From Hyparrhenia diplandra (taxonomy: Eukaryota; Streptophyta; Magnoliopsida; Poales; Poaceae), in assembly GCA_015847255.1 (NCBI GenBank), contig JADLZK010013186.1, forward strand, positions 35,006-99,005: a stretch of 64,000 nt of DNA, given 5' to 3'. Below are positions 21,587-33,922 of this stretch, one piece after another (the first letter of the stretch is position 1; the number at the start of each line of letters is the position of its first letter). Below the pieces are notes generated by a model that ran no database searches, was not told where the DNA came from, and saw only the letters and a list, made by a program, of their open reading frames with translations. The position numbers and the translations under genes were made by a program.

Positions 21587-24500
21587 TCATCTCCTGCGTA
21601 GGAGATGCATCAGCGGGCACAGAATCTGCATCTGGTTGAAACCATCGGAACCCTGCTTGAGATATAACAGATATTGATTTGATGTACTACTCTCCATAAT
21701 TAATGAACTGAAAACGAAAGGGAGAGCATCTTGACGCACCTCAACGACAAAGCGAGCCCAAAGCTTGTCGGAACGATGCTCCAGCACTCCTTTCAGTATG
21801 CTCACCTTAAAGCCCTTCAACACGTGTGCCATCTCAAGAAAGACTTCATAGTCCTCGCACAACATCTGGATGAAGTAAATGAGAAACGACCTCGAATCAT
21901 GCAGCTACAAAACGGGTGCATGCAGCATGCCAATTCAATCAGTTACCTCAATGAGAAGATGGTCAGGCTGATTAAGCTCTTCAACTCTTAGCAGGCAGCT
22001 TTCAAGTTGCTTCTTTATCTCATTGTGGGATTCCTTCCAATGTATTCTGAATCTGTCTCAGCATCATGGCAAAACAGAAATTAGGCATGAGAGACCTATA
22101 TGATTTACCAGCAGAAGACTGCATGGATGATTAATTGTATAAACTCATAAAAGGCTAAATATATCAATTTATTTCTGTCACACAATCCTTTCTATAGGAA
22201 GTAAAGTAGATATAAAGAATATAAAGTAGATAAAGAATATAGTCAGATGCTGAATTTGAAAGAGGAAGATAGCCATACAACTAATGTGGTATGAACAGAT
22301 ATCACATGGATTTTGTAACTCGTTTCTCAATACTGCATCTCAACTGTTATAATTAAATCCAAAAATAGCATACGTACCTTCTCAGCTTTCTCGGATACAC
22401 TTTTGGAGGAACAGCATGTATGCTATGGTTTTGTCCAGTAGAGCATCAATGCTGCACTGTTCATGAAACAAGATGTAATCAACACTTGCCCCTTCATTTT
22501 TGCCAAACCAACATAACTTTAGGAGGACGAGGATCCAAATAAAAAAAAAGTTAGAAGCTGAACCTTTGATGCATTTGGAATAATCTCCCTCAACCCCTTC
22601 ATCCTATCTTGGATTAATTGCCTGTCTCTTGGTCTTGGTCTCTGAGCTCAACTTTTCTGCATCTTCTTTTGATTTCAGCTGAATTTATCGCATGAGTACT
22701 TTCAACTAAGCATTCTTCAGTTAAAGTCTTTTTGATTTCCATGCGCCAATCAGTCATTGCACAACTAATGAACCCTTCATTCATGGATATAGGTGAAAGT
22801 TCTTGACCACTTGGGATATCAGAAATTGACGATTCATCCACCCTCAATGAGTGATCTTCTTTTTAACTTGTATTTCACATGAAAATGGAGAATCAGTTGA
22901 GGGAGAAGATACACTGTTTGATGTATGACCAATCTGGTCGAATATTGTATCTAGTAACAATTCGCATAATTGTCGGTTTCAATCTGCACATAAAAATCAG
23001 CATTGTTGCCATTCACTTGAGGGAGAGCAGGGCTTGTAGGTTCTTGCTGTTTCAACCTACAATTGTTCTTCCCTGGACATTACCATGAGATCTCCGTGAA
23101 ACTCTGAAAGAATTGAAGTATTCGAAATCATTACACCATCATATAGAACAATAGTGCTGACTTGAGTATTCTCTAGATTCCACTGTGCCATATCTGTCAG
23201 AGAAAATCCTTCGAAATATTCATGCCCAATAGTTCCAATATCGTCCGACAGTCCACTAGGCCAACCTGTTGGACTAGTTGTGTAAGAACCTATAGTGATG
23301 TCTTCTAATGTTGGAGCTTCTGATGTACTGAAGGGATGTGTTAAACTGTGGTGATCAACATTTAGGATCTGGCCAGAACTATTAATCAAGTTAACATCTG
23401 GATGATTGATTGATAGAATTGCAGTTGGTAGCCTCAAATTATTTGAGTAGGCAGACCCAGTAGATAAAGAGCCATGAGAAACCGAAGCATCACAAAGCTT
23501 ATGAAACATGTCCTTTACGAGTGCCACTAGCGCTGCACTATCGGAAACCTGAAGGGAATTTGATAAAACATTATGAAGTAAACATACCAATTATGAAGCA
23601 ACACAATGATTCAGACTCTCTAAAAGCAATGCCATTCCTCACTTGATGGGACCAAGACAATGTAGTGAGACAACACATTGGTTATCAAAAATTAATCATG
23701 TCAAAAAAACATATATTAAACAAGTTGAGCATACCGTATCTAAGGAGCCCAGCTGAAGAACACCATGAGGAACCACTGGTACAAGCAGAATCGTCTACAA
23801 GTAAGAAACATGATCATCAGCTTAGTCAAGCAGGATGTTTGCTGTGCAGCTGTTTAATACTGGAAATAAAATTTTTAGCAAAAATAGTAGAGGAAACCCC
23901 TACTGTAAAAAAAAATCATATAAGAAAAAAAAAAAAAAAAAAAAAAAAAGACCAAACAGGTTTCTCTTGAGAAAATAAAAGAAGAACTAAAGGATGGCCC
24001 AGCAAATACAAGCATAATTGTCTGTGATAACTGAAAAATATAATTGGTGTCGGTTACCTCGATTCCGGCTGCAAACTGAAGCTGCCAGTCTTCTTGGTAC
24101 TGAAAATATAAGTGCCGAGACCACATCATGTGCTATGCATAAATAATAACTGTAAAATAGTAATGTACAGCTAACTGTGAATCAACTCACCTTATGCATA
24201 GATGTTGAACAAAGCTCATTGGCAGAAATCCAGCAGTGTTGTCCTGTAAGTGCTACTTTACCAATAATCCTGACAAAGTTGGAACTTGGAAATGTTACAT
24301 ACAATAACCGCAGAACTTAAAAAATATAATTAGTCCCAAAACATGTCCATTCAACATTAACTGAAAGAAACTTGGTAGTATGCAAGCATGCTTACCCTTC
24401 TCCAAGAGGGTACAAATGGCTAGGCATCAGTGCTGCCTCAATGGGGCAAAGAGGATAGCTTTTGTTGCAGCACGAGGAAGGTATTATCTGATTCTTACAA

Positions 24501-25004
24501 ACAGTGGGGCCAGCAGATAGATCTCCCATCTGTCTGTCTGCTATCATTTTATTGACATATCCATCACCCCAAGTCAAGATCCTATCAAAACATATTCACC
24601 AATTATAAAAGTGAGAGATGAAGATATACTACAAAGAGAAATTTCTCAACACCAAGTTTTTGCTCATCCATGCCAACTTCTAGACTTTTAGCTAATGTTC
24701 TCATTCAGTTTCGACCATGGAAGGTCTAGTTAGAACAATGACTTTATGTTGTGGAGAGTTACTTGAGCATACTTGAAGAATCGTATGCTGGGCACTAGTT
24801 ACTCTTTTTGACTTGATACAAGAAACAGAGTTACTTTATTTTCTTTTAAATTTTCATGAATACTAGCTCAATAGTGTTGTGACATATAACAAACAAATAG
24901 ACTTACCACCCATTCATCTCGCTTTTGAATGACCATAAGACACCATACTTCCACAGACCATCGGAACACAGACCTTGTAACAATTGTATGATATGTGTGC
25001 TCAT
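21587..25004 (-). pseudogene. LHW-like bHLH transcription factor gene, interrupted
   Basis: LONESOME HIGHWAY-type bHLH factors act in the nucleus; in Arabidopsis LHW pairs with TMO5 in vascular patterning. Exons by clean splice sites: 24907-25004 (STHIIQLLQGLCSDGLWKYG), 24396-24581 (ILTWGDGYVN...), 24191-24269 (GIIGKVALTGQHCWISANEL), 24058-24099 (YQEDWQLQFAAGIE), 23735-23794 (TILLVPVVPHGVLQLGSLDT), then 23548 inward (DSAALVALVKDMFHKL). These form the bHLH-MYC N-terminal domain. The bHLH lies at about 22,560-22,650 (RPRPRDRQLIQDRMKGLREI) and 22,380-22,436 (CSIDALLDKTIAYMLFLQ). The C-terminal regulatory domain contains EDYEVFLEMAHVLKGFKVSI. Lesions: a stop or frame break near 23,045, a frame break near 22,648 just before the basic region, and one extra base in the TTTT at 22401-22404 inside the bHLH. 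Without these it would be a full-length gene. Confidence 0.75.
23929..23949. repeat. Poly-A run in an LHW intron
   Basis: A run of about 21 A lies in the intron between the fourth and fifth exons. It could be the tail of a tiny retroinsertion, but no flanking duplication was seen. Confidence 0.6.
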
Positions 25005-27928
25005 CCCAGCTAAAATTTCATGCATAAAGGTACATGAATAAGCTAGAGAATTACATATATAAATAGCAGGAAGTAAGAAAGATCAGGAGGCTCTAGCTGC
25101 AGCGGTAAGATGTTCTTCCCGCTTGCTTCCACCGCAGAGAAGCTCGCCATTCGATTAGCTGTCCCAAGAAACCCAGAAGCACAACTCCCATAACCCTCTT
25201 AATTCACCTTAATTCCCCTCACTTAACCTCCTTGGGAGAATAAAATCAAGCAACTTCAGTGCTCAGTATCATTTTCAAGAGGCAACATCCTGGAAGTAGC
25301 TCCTTAAGTCTGGAGAGTCAAGCTTCTGAAGGCCTGGGGCTGCAGGTTTATGACTCACACATCAGAAGACATGCGGCGCAAATTAACTCCCAAATTTAGA
25401 AGTTCAGAGCGAAAAAAGAGCAGATTGATCTTCTTTTAGGCAAGTCAATGAACATCTTGTGCTCTATGAATTTGAGGTTCATTTTATTCACAAAAAGGTG
25501 AACTCAAAAAGGAGGGAAAATTACTGCAAGAACAAACAAAGACTGCGATTTGGACGTTATGAAATAAGAAAATTATTGAGTGCAAGAAACACAAAAAGAT
25601 ATGCTAGACAAGGTTCGATTGTAGCATATAAGGGGTTAATCGGACCTGAAATAAGAATATGGTCGATCTGTAGAAGAAGCAGAGAATACAAGAGATCAGA
25701 GCCTACAAGTGGTGCCAATGAAAGCTTGGCTGAGCAGGAAGCAATTGGGTCCCTGTTGGTTCCCTTCACTGCCTGCACATGAGCTGCCTTGAGACCTTTG
25801 ACTTTTCAATTAAATTAAAGTTGAGATCCCTTATAAATATATAGAGGACGTCTTCTACTACAGAAATTAACAGTACACACAGAAAAAAAAAAAAAGATTG
25901 ATGAGTAGATGATAATTGACAATGCTGACAAGACTTCAAGAAAGGAATGTTTGACAAGCTACCAGTATACCTGTTTCTCAAGGCATCCCGGCATCCCATT
26001 CCATGACCTTTTTGTGCTGTGTGTGTGGGTTTTTTTTTTTTTTTTTTTTGGGGGTGTGTTCTAAGAAAATAATAAATTGAATATATAATTGATTATCTAT
26101 AAAGCTGGAGCGGGCTGGTTAAACTTCAACGATAAAGATAGTTGGGTTCTGAATCAATTTTGCAACAAGTCAACACACTAATTGCACGGTCCTTAATTTT
26201 TCTTTGCCATCACAATTGTTGGTTGAGGCCTACATCAATTGCATCACTATGCACTGAATATTACTAATGCACAAGACAAGTAGTACATATACATACATAT
26301 ATAGTAGGTATTGTTCTGAATACACCCATGTTACATTGCCTTCTCAATTTTTATTGGTAAAGGCACACATATGGTAGGTGAGTTGTGATGGTTGAATATA
26401 TAATATGGTGCTCTCTTCCTTTGAGCGTATCTTCTCTTGTCTGCTGGCATGACATAAGCTGATAAGGATCAATTGGCACAGCCTTTAAGAGGGCTTAATT
26501 GCCCAGGCAGTTCTTGGAAAGCGTCAACAAAGTTAAAGACTTCTTCTCCCTGTCAGATTGGTACATATAATTTAATTAATTGTGTGATTCCCTGTAGTTA
26601 ATTCATTCGGTCCACCTCTCTCTAAAAAAATGATCTGTTGGTCCACTCATACCAAACTACTCTAATTGTACCTAATACCGAAAGCTTTTCCATAACTACT
26701 ATCTGTCCTCTCTATATAGAATTGGAACTTGTCTTGGATGCTTTCTCAAACAGGAAAAACTGACAAAGTAGACTGGAAGCCCATACTGATCCCTCTATTT
26801 GCAATACAAGTAGCCTAGAATATAATGCAGGCGCAGCAATATTACAGGCACAAATTAAGTGTTACTAAGATTATTAGAGCTAGATGGCGTGTAGAAAAAT
26901 ACCAATGAGGTTGCACAAAGAAAATTAAGGGAATAGCTACATGATGGGGGTCCCAGTCATCCTTCTTTACTGAATATATGAATGGCAGAGGAAACATATG
27001 GAAGCACCAGTAGCAACAGACAGTAGGTTGTTCAGAATATTGTCACAAGCTCAGCCAGAAGAGCACAACAGACTGCATTTAACAGATCACAGAAAGCATT
27101 TGAGAAAATTTAACTAATCAGGACCCAAGAACATGTTAGTATTGTTTCTATGCTTATAGAACTTACAACAAACTTATAGATGATTTTGGCCGTGTCTTTT
27201 GTAGGTTACAGAGTAACTTGGAATATGCCCCAAAATAGTGTTTCAATATGTACCCTGAGTAGGACTGCATTCAAATGAGACGATAGATGTTGATGGGGTT
27301 ACTTCACATGAAATCTGTAAGAAAAAAAGTCAAAAATGGCAAAATTACTCACAATTCCACAAGCTCCTATGAATAACAGGAGCCTTCCAATACTGAATTC
27401 AAGCAATGGCACCTTTCATCAACAGCCCACATAGCCATTACTCAGACATTCAGAAAAAAAAAAATTACTAGCTGAAATTGAGATTCTCTACAGAGTATAA
27501 TGATGATTGCCCCCTCAGCCCTGTAATATAGAGCATTTAAACATTCAAAATTGTACCCAAATATAAGGGGGTTTAGGCAGAAATTGTAGCACAAATTTGG
27601 TAGGTACTATATCATTACTTGAAATTTACAACCAATCTCCATTGATCATGCTGGTAATAGCATCCGATTATGAAATAAAGTAAGGGTATATGTCATGGTA
27701 GTTCCTTAGAATTATCATGAAGTTGAACTAGCATGGGCCTTCATAACGCATACATAGCAAATGCCATGGGTCGTTGTATTCATACAATTAGGATCAGATG
27801 ACCTCCATATTCTGAGCATTGGGGCCCTGAAATAACATTGTACAGCAGCATCCATGAATATGAAGAACTCAACTAATAGCATAAACAGATCTTACGCTCA
27901 GGCACATCAAAGCTTTATTAGCTTACTA
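25005..27928. other. Intergenic region upstream of LHW-like, downstream of PPR
   Basis: AT-rich. The first few hundred bases probably hold the leader of the minus-strand LHW-like gene. A 20-base poly-T lies at 26030-26049. The 107-codon open frame at 25459-25782 has no recognisable domain. No promoter, RNA gene or complete mobile element could be supported. Confidence 0.4.
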
Positions 27929-29898
27929 TTATGATCTTTTATGATGCTGTGAAGCAAACATATTCGATGCATCTGCCTTTCGAGCTTTTCTAGTTAATTT
28001 ATTATCTCTCACTCCTTCATGAAGAACTTCATAAGTAGGGTAACTAATGTGGCCCTTCTTCATCAATTCCTCAACAAGTATCTTTGGTGCAGCTATCTCC
28101 TTCTTATCAGTACTCAAGATGGTATCAACAACCTCAGGAACAACTCCTATTCTCACCATAATGTGAATAATAGCAACAGCTTCAGAAACCCGATGATTCA
28201 TTGCAAGAGAATTTAATACGCAGCCAAAAGTAGCCATCGATGGAACAAAACCCTTGCTTACCATTTCGGCCAGATGCACATACGCACGGTCAACTTTTGC
28301 AGCCTTGCACGACCCATCAACTAGAACACGATAAGTATACAAATCAGGTTTATATCCTTTGCTGATCATTTCACCATAAATCTTTTCAGCCATTTACATA
28401 TTCAGCTTGCCAGAATATGCACCAATTAGGATGTTGAAAGTGTCAGCTGTTGCAGAGTACCCTTTCTCATCCAACTTCTGAAAGAGTAGGTATGCTCCAT
28501 CAAGATCACCATTCCTGCAGAATCCATGAATCAGCGTGTTGAAACTAATTGCATCAGGAACTAACCCATCTTGACTCATCCTGACTATCACCCCGGAAGC
28601 CTCTTCCAGTTGATTAATCTTGCAAAAAAATTCTATCAGTATGTTGTAAGTAATAGCATTTGGTCGGCATCCTTTAAGGATCATCTCTTCAAATGTTTCA
28701 TTGACTTCCTTGGCTTTGCCAGCTTTGCAAAGACCATTCAGAACCGAGTTGTATGTGATAGCATCAGGGGCAATGCCATACGTCCACATCCTTTCAACAA
28801 GCTGAAGTGCACTGTCCAGCTTCAATCTCTTGCAATAGCCATCAATCAATGTGTTGAAGGTAAAGACATCTGGAAGGTATCCTTTCACAATGGCATCATT
28901 CATCACAACTGCCGCATCTGAAATATTTCCCATTTTGCATAGGCCATTGATGACAATATTGTACGTCCAAATGTCGGGATGGCAGCCATCCTCGACCATC
29001 TCATTCATGACCTGCAAGGCATGCAAGATCAGGCCTTGGCGACAGAGCCCCTTGACAAGAGAGTTATACACAACAAGGTCAGGCTTCAGATCTTTTGCTT
29101 GTGCCTCATTGAAAAGCTCCAGGGCCCTCTCGACATGACCCTCGGCACACCGTCCATTGATCAGTGAGCAATATGTGACCCGGTCTGGTACAAAGCCTTT
29201 GAATACAGCATCTTTCAGAAGCTCAGTAGCTTCATGCAGCAAGTCCCTCTTGCAGTAGCCATCAATGATGGTGTTGTAGGTGAAATCATCTGGTATGCAG
29301 CCCTGATTCATCATCCTACGAAGGTACTGTGCAGCTTCCTGGACCTTGGACTTGGAGTCCTTGCAAAGGCCACGCATCAATGTGTTGTAAGTGACAACAT
29401 CTGGCACAATGTAGGCATCCATCCTTTCGACTAGCGCAACAGCCTCTTCCAACCTACCGCCTTCACAGAGGCCACGGATCCATATGTTGCAGGTGAACCT
29501 GTTTGCTGACGTAGAGCTTGTGAGCTTGGTCGTGGTAGGCAGCGTTGACGAGGGCGTCCATGATGGCGTTATAGGCGGGGGCAGCGGGCGGGCAGCCGTA
29601 GAGGTCCATGCGCTCGAAGGCGTCGACGGCGGCTCGGAGGTGGCCGGCGCGGGCGTAGGCTTGAATGGAGACTACGTAGAGCGGTTGGAGGGAGTCTGGG
29701 GCGAGGTGGGAGCGCGCAGAGGCTAGGGCGGCGTCGACGTCGTCGAGGCGGCCGGCGGAGACGAGCTCGCGGATGAGCGCGCGGTAGGTGGGGGAGCGTG
29801 GAGGCGGTGAGTTTTGAAGAGGGCGCCGCGTGAGAGCGGCGGGTAACTACGGAGGCTACATCGGCGGCGGCAGCTAGCGGCGGCGAACGCGGCGGCAT
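27929..29898 (-). pseudogene. P-class pentatricopeptide repeat (PPR) gene with internal deletion
   Basis: P-class PPR proteins bind organellar RNA, one base per 35-residue repeat. Twelve repeats are legible, for example VVTYNTLMRGLC, DFTYNTIIDGYC, RVTYCSLINGRC, LVVYNSLVKGLC, IWTYNIVINGLC and VFTFNTLIDGYC, ending MATFGCVLNSLA and a basic tail. Four features break the frame. An extra base in the AAAA at 29812-29815 separates the N-terminus (MPPRSPPLAAAADVASV) from TYRALIRELVSAGRLDDVDA. A junction near 29,505 joins one repeat after nine residues (DQAHKLYV) to the middle of another (RFTCNIWIRGLC) in a different frame, so several repeats are missing. A TAA lies at 28394-28396. A KS duplication occurs in DSKSKVQEAA. 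The gene best resembles the conserved At1g74580-type family, a call made from memory. Confidence 0.75.
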
Positions 29899-30169
29899 CG
29901 CATTTGCGGCGCGGCGGCGGCAAGGAGAAGAAGGGAGACTCCATGCGTAATACGAGGAGGAGGGAGGGTTATTTTGCAAAAACACCCACATGATCCATTT
30001 GGGCTATGTGCTAGGTCGCATTGCATTTTTAATGGGCCGTCCCGGCAAATCAATTCGGGCCCTGTTGGGCTCCTCTAAGGAAATTGGATATTTGCCACTT
30101 GAAACAGTGCATTGCATCTATATTGCCCCACGTGTCATCCAATGACAAAACACTTTTCTTTTTGACCGA
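29899..30169. other. Upstream flank of the PPR gene
   Basis: A short region with no recognised gene. It contains a second possible PPR start frame (MESPFF..., 29944) that soon leaves the PPR reading frame. Confidence 0.4.
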
Positions 30170-30610
30170 AATGACATCTGGACCTTATGGATGAGTCGGC
30201 CAGCTGGAGTGTCATGGCTATTGGTTCCAGATTTGTATGCTTTAGCTTGTCAAAGACAGACTTAGGCATGACACTCATGCTGGCACCCAGTCACATAAAG
30301 CATGGTCGAATGTATGTGCTCCAATTGAGCAGGGGATTGTGGGGCATCCAGGATCCTTCTTCTTTTCTGGTAGGCGATTCAGAATAGTTACACTGCATTC
30401 TTGAGTTAGCTTCACAACTTCGTTGTTGGTAGTGGTCGCTTATTTTGGATGATGTCTTTGATGTACTTGGCATATGAGAGAACGAGGAGTACATCCAGAG
30501 TGGTGCACTTACGTGTACCTTACGGATCATTTTCACAAACCGAGTGAACTGCTCATCCAACATCTGCCTTCTTGTTCTTGTGGTAAATGGTGGATTTTTG
30601 TTATAAAATA
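30170..30610 (-). mobile_element. Ty3/gypsy retrotransposon fragment (gag-protease region)
   Basis: On the minus strand, DEQFTRFVKMIRKVHVSAP, then YAKYIKDIIQNKRPLPTT and a segment around LDAPQSPAQLEHIHSTML appear in successive frames with several stops. This order matches the region between gag and the aspartic protease in plant Athila/Tat-type gypsy elements. No LTRs or other pol domains are present, so it is an old fragment. Confidence 0.55.
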
Positions 30611-31048
30611 AGTTAGATGAAGGCAAATTTTATATTAAAAATATAGAGGTTAGAGATAATTATAACTTTTAAGTTGATTACTTTTTATTTGCAATCCTCG
30701 GTTTTTTATTGTTAGTAAAAATAGATTAGCGATATCGTGTACCTTATTTTTCATCAGAAACTAAATCATAAAACTAATAAGACACAACTCTGCTGTGTAT
30801 GTTGGTTAGTGCTCTGCTATGTTGTTCTTGTTATGTATTACATCGGCCTTATTTATCATGCGTCATGCATCATGCGTCATAAGCGACCAAATTTTCTTGA
30901 TTGGCGTCATGATATACAGTATATCCTTGTGTCACTAGGAAACATCGGTAGAGTTGATCGAGGAGCTAAAGTTGAAAAAATAGCTGAAAGAAAATAAGTT
31001 GTATGAAATGGGCAATTAGTGTTGTCCCATCCCATGATAAAGTACTTA

Positions 31049-31392
31049 GGCCAATCTCAATATAGAGTTTCACTTTCCGGTTTTCAAGATGCGAAACTTT
31101 GGTTTGAAATAGCCGTCTCTCTCAATGCACAATTTCATTGTACAGTTTTATAGGCTCAAGGGTCCCCACGGCCTCTCTCTCTCTCTATGGTTTAATTGCA
31201 TAGTTCCATGGTGAAACTATATTTCTGTCTCAACCGTTTCCAACGCATGTGAAACTGTGCCCAAAGGTTTCACCATGGTAAAACTTTTTCCTTCTCTCTC
31301 CTAGGCGTTTCATGTAAAAAATGAAGTTTTGATGACGTGGCGCTGCATTTAATGTGCATGAAACACTCATGAAACCCCTAATGGGACTGACC
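31049..31392. mobile_element. Tourist-like MITE
   Basis: About 344 bases with imperfect inverted ends (ggccaatctcaatatagagt against the complement ggtcagtcccattaggggt), both continuing into gtttca. It is flanked by TTA on both sides (31046-31048 and 31393-31395). Internal gaaac/gtttc motifs are frequent. No coding capacity. Confidence 0.7.
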
Positions 31393-31934
31393 TTATTTAT
31401 AGATCCTTCGGCACACAATCCGCGCAATGCGTACTAGGTGTTTGGTTCCTCGAGATTGTTGACGAAATGCATCAAGACAGTAACAATAGTGGGCCGACCC
31501 AGCCCGCTTTACTCCTTTTCCCTGGGCCGTGGGCCTGATTTCAAGCCCAAGAGTAATCCAAATTATTGTTTTAAAAATACATATTTGTAAACCATACCAT
31601 CCAAATCTGTATTTTGAGTGAGCCGGGCGCACTCAATGTAACCAAATCTGCGTGGGCCGGGAATGTACCAGCGGCTGGTAATTTGACTCTATCTCTTCTT
31701 ACGATTGACTAGTACAATCCAAAAGGACTGCACTTATTTCTAGTACTAGTTTTTTTTTTAAAAAAAAATATTTCTTGTACAGCTTAATTACTACTGGAAC
31801 ACATTGGAACAAGAACAACCACAACACAATCACTTCTCATGGCAAACAGAATCGTTTCTTTTCATGGCAAAGTGGTCTCGATTAGATCGATCACCCGCCA
31901 TGACCTCGATCTGAATCGCACATCACACAGGTCA

Positions 31935-32567
31935 TCAGGTCAGGCAGAACTGACGAGCAACTCCGCAGCAGCAGTAGCTAGCCTTGCTCGTCGCCGGCAC
32001 TGACGCGTGCACATCCAGCAGCAGCACGGCGTGCAGCTTAGACTCCACCCTGGCGGTGCTCCACAGCACGTACCCTTCCGCCCGTCGCAACGCCCCCGTC
32101 CCGCCGACCACGGCGAGCTCCCTCACCGGCTCCGAGGTGTCGTCGTGGCCGGCCACCACGAGCGTGCTCCCGTTGTACGGCCCCGCCTCGAGCAGCAGCG
32201 TGACGGCGACCACGAACACCGGGCGGCGCATGGAGCCCGTCATGTAGGTCCCCTGCGCGCGGCCGACGGGCGCGGAGTCAACGGCGAGGTCCGCCGTGAG
32301 GAGGTCGTCCACCGCCACCGTGTCGCCGAAGTAGTTCCCCGGGTGCATCGACGGGTTCTCCGGCCCGGTTCCCTTCACCAGCCGCACCGCCGTCTGCCCT
32401 GGCCCGCCCACGATGTCGTGCATGTACAGGCGCAGCCGCACGGGACGCCGGCGGGCTGAGACCGCCGTCGACGGCGACGTTGAGAGGACTAGAGCGATGA
32501 CGGCCACGACGAGCAAGAGGCGCTTGTTGCTTCCGGCGACCGAGATGCTGCTGATGCTGATGGCCAT
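31935..32567 (-). CDS. Dirigent protein
   Basis: Dirigent proteins are secreted beta-barrel proteins that direct stereoselective coupling of phenoxy radicals in lignan and related metabolism in the apoplast. The single exon encodes 210 residues. The ATG at 32567 is preferred over one 27 codons upstream because a hydrophobic signal segment (KRLLLVVAVIALVLSTSP, residues about 15-35) then sits at the N-terminus. The core carries the family motifs in order: LRLYMHDIVGGPGQTAV, FGDTVAVDDLLT, GRAQGTYM, GPYNGSTLVVAGHD and LAVVGGTGALRRAEGYVL. NGS is a possible N-glycosylation site. The tail is Cys-rich (YCCCGVARQFC). The frame is intact. It is divergently paired with the second dirigent gene 2.2 kb away. 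The individual substrate cannot be told from sequence. Confidence 0.88.
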   Translation of the reverse strand: MAISISSISVAGSNKRLLLVVAVIALVLSTSPSTAVSARRRPVRLRLYMHDIVGGPGQTAVRLVKGTGPENPSMHPGNYFGDTVAVDDLLTADLAVDSAPVGRAQGTYMTGSMRRPVFVVAVTLLLEAGPYNGSTLVVAGHDDTSEPVRELAVVGGTGALRRAEGYVLWSTARVESKLHAVLLLDVHASVPATSKASYCCCGVARQFCLT

Positions 32568-32869
32568 CGCTGTGTGCTCTTCAACCTTGTGGCTGTGGGG
32601 AATTAATGAACTATAATGTGAGCTGAGGCTGAGTGATGTGATCTGCAATTATGCTGCTAGTAAACAAAGCATGGTTTGGATTGTTGGTGGAGCTTCTTGT
32701 CATGTTTCACTGTACCCGCTAGCTTTCATGGAAAGTTGCTGCCTTGTCACTGTCTTTCACCTGCTACAGCATCTACTCGTTCTTCATGTCTTGGATTAAG
32801 AGTGTGTCTAGATGTATTTGGAATGTAAAATGTCAAATACTCTTTATATTACTGTTCTTTTCTACTATA

Positions 32870-33049
32870 GGCGAGTCTCAATGGGGGTTTTACCAGCGTT
32901 TCATGCACGTTGAATACCATGACACATCAGCAAAAACAGAATTTTGTATGAAATGGGGAGGAGAGAGAAGCCAGAAGTTTCATCATGGTGAAACTCGGTG
33001 GCGTTGTTTCCCACACCTGGGAAACCGGGTGAAACTCCCGTTGAGGGCC
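32870..33049. mobile_element. Second MITE of the same family as 31049-31392
   Basis: About 180 bases beginning ggcgagtctcaatgggggtt and ending with the near-complement (gggtgaaactcccgttgagg), with internal tttcatgcacgtt and gaaac motifs shared with the copy at 31.0 kb. The target duplication is unclear (ATA against ATT). It lies upstream of the minus-strand dirigent gene, within its possible promoter. Confidence 0.5.
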
Positions 33050-33115
33050 ATTCATGTCATCTCCAAGATCCGGTGCGCCCACCCGCATCCAGCTCCAGCT
33101 TCCTCCCCGCGCGGC

Positions 33116-33225
33116 CACAAATAGCTCGTCTCTGTTAAATATTTGTCATGCATACCACAAATAGCTTATCTTTGTTAAATCTTTGTCATGGATACCACAA
33201 ATAGCTTGTCTCTGTTAAATATTTG
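33116..33225. repeat. 40-bp tandem repeat, ~2.7 copies
   Basis: The unit starting cacaaatagctcgtctctgt recurs at 33156 and 33196 with a few substitutions each, giving two full copies and a partial third. It lies between the divergent dirigent genes. Confidence 0.85.
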
Positions 33226-33857
33226 GGAAGCAATGCAGCTATGTTTTGTATAGAATAGCTTGACAAACTATAAATATTTAGTTGGGAAGCAATGCAACGA
33301 AGGCCTTCTCTCTACCATCTTGTTGTACAGCTTTTCCTCCCCTTTTCTCCTCTCATCTGCAAACATGTCTGAGGATCATGACAGCACTGATGGAAGTCAA
33401 AAATCTACTAGACGAGTTCATACTTGTGTGCATGGATGTAGTTTTTTATGTGTGCTTTGCATGGATGCATTTTACTCACGGTGGCTACACGGTGCTTTGG
33501 TGTATATGATCCCAACTTTCATCAGTAATTAAATGCTTTATTTAGCTTTGGAAAAGGAAACGATGAAACGCTGCATTGTGAGCCGCTGTTTCATGCACCG
33601 TTTCAGGGCATGTTCAATCCATAGACAGGGGCCGCCCTGTAGCAAGAGTCACGAATCTAACATATGAGAAATAAAAAAAGACAGTCAGTATAATGGTCGT
33701 CTATTTCACGGTTTCCAAGCTGTTTAATGTTGTGCATGATGTCAGGATCAATTGAGGATACTTTGTATACTATTGTATTTCTTCTTATACAAAATAGAAC
33801 CAAACAAATCATGTATACTATTGTGTTTAAACAATACTGGAAGAGCTACCCGTGAAC

Positions 33858-33922
33858 AACATTATTGATGGCCATCCTTGTCAAAAAAAAAAAAAAAAAA
33901 AAAAAAAACATTATTGATGGCC
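33858..33922 (+). mobile_element. Minute retroinsertion: 9 bases plus poly-A between 16-bp duplications
   Basis: The sequence aacattattgatggcc occurs at 33858-33873 and again at 33907-33922. Between the copies are only atccttgtc and about 24 A. A direct duplication bracketing a 3' poly-A is the product of target-primed reverse transcription, here with almost complete 5' truncation of the inserted transcript. Confidence 0.75.

Noticed and set aside
31393..31930. Coding potential in the 79-codon frame at 31393-31632 (-)
   Set aside because: No motif, no splice context, and it starts at a MITE border.
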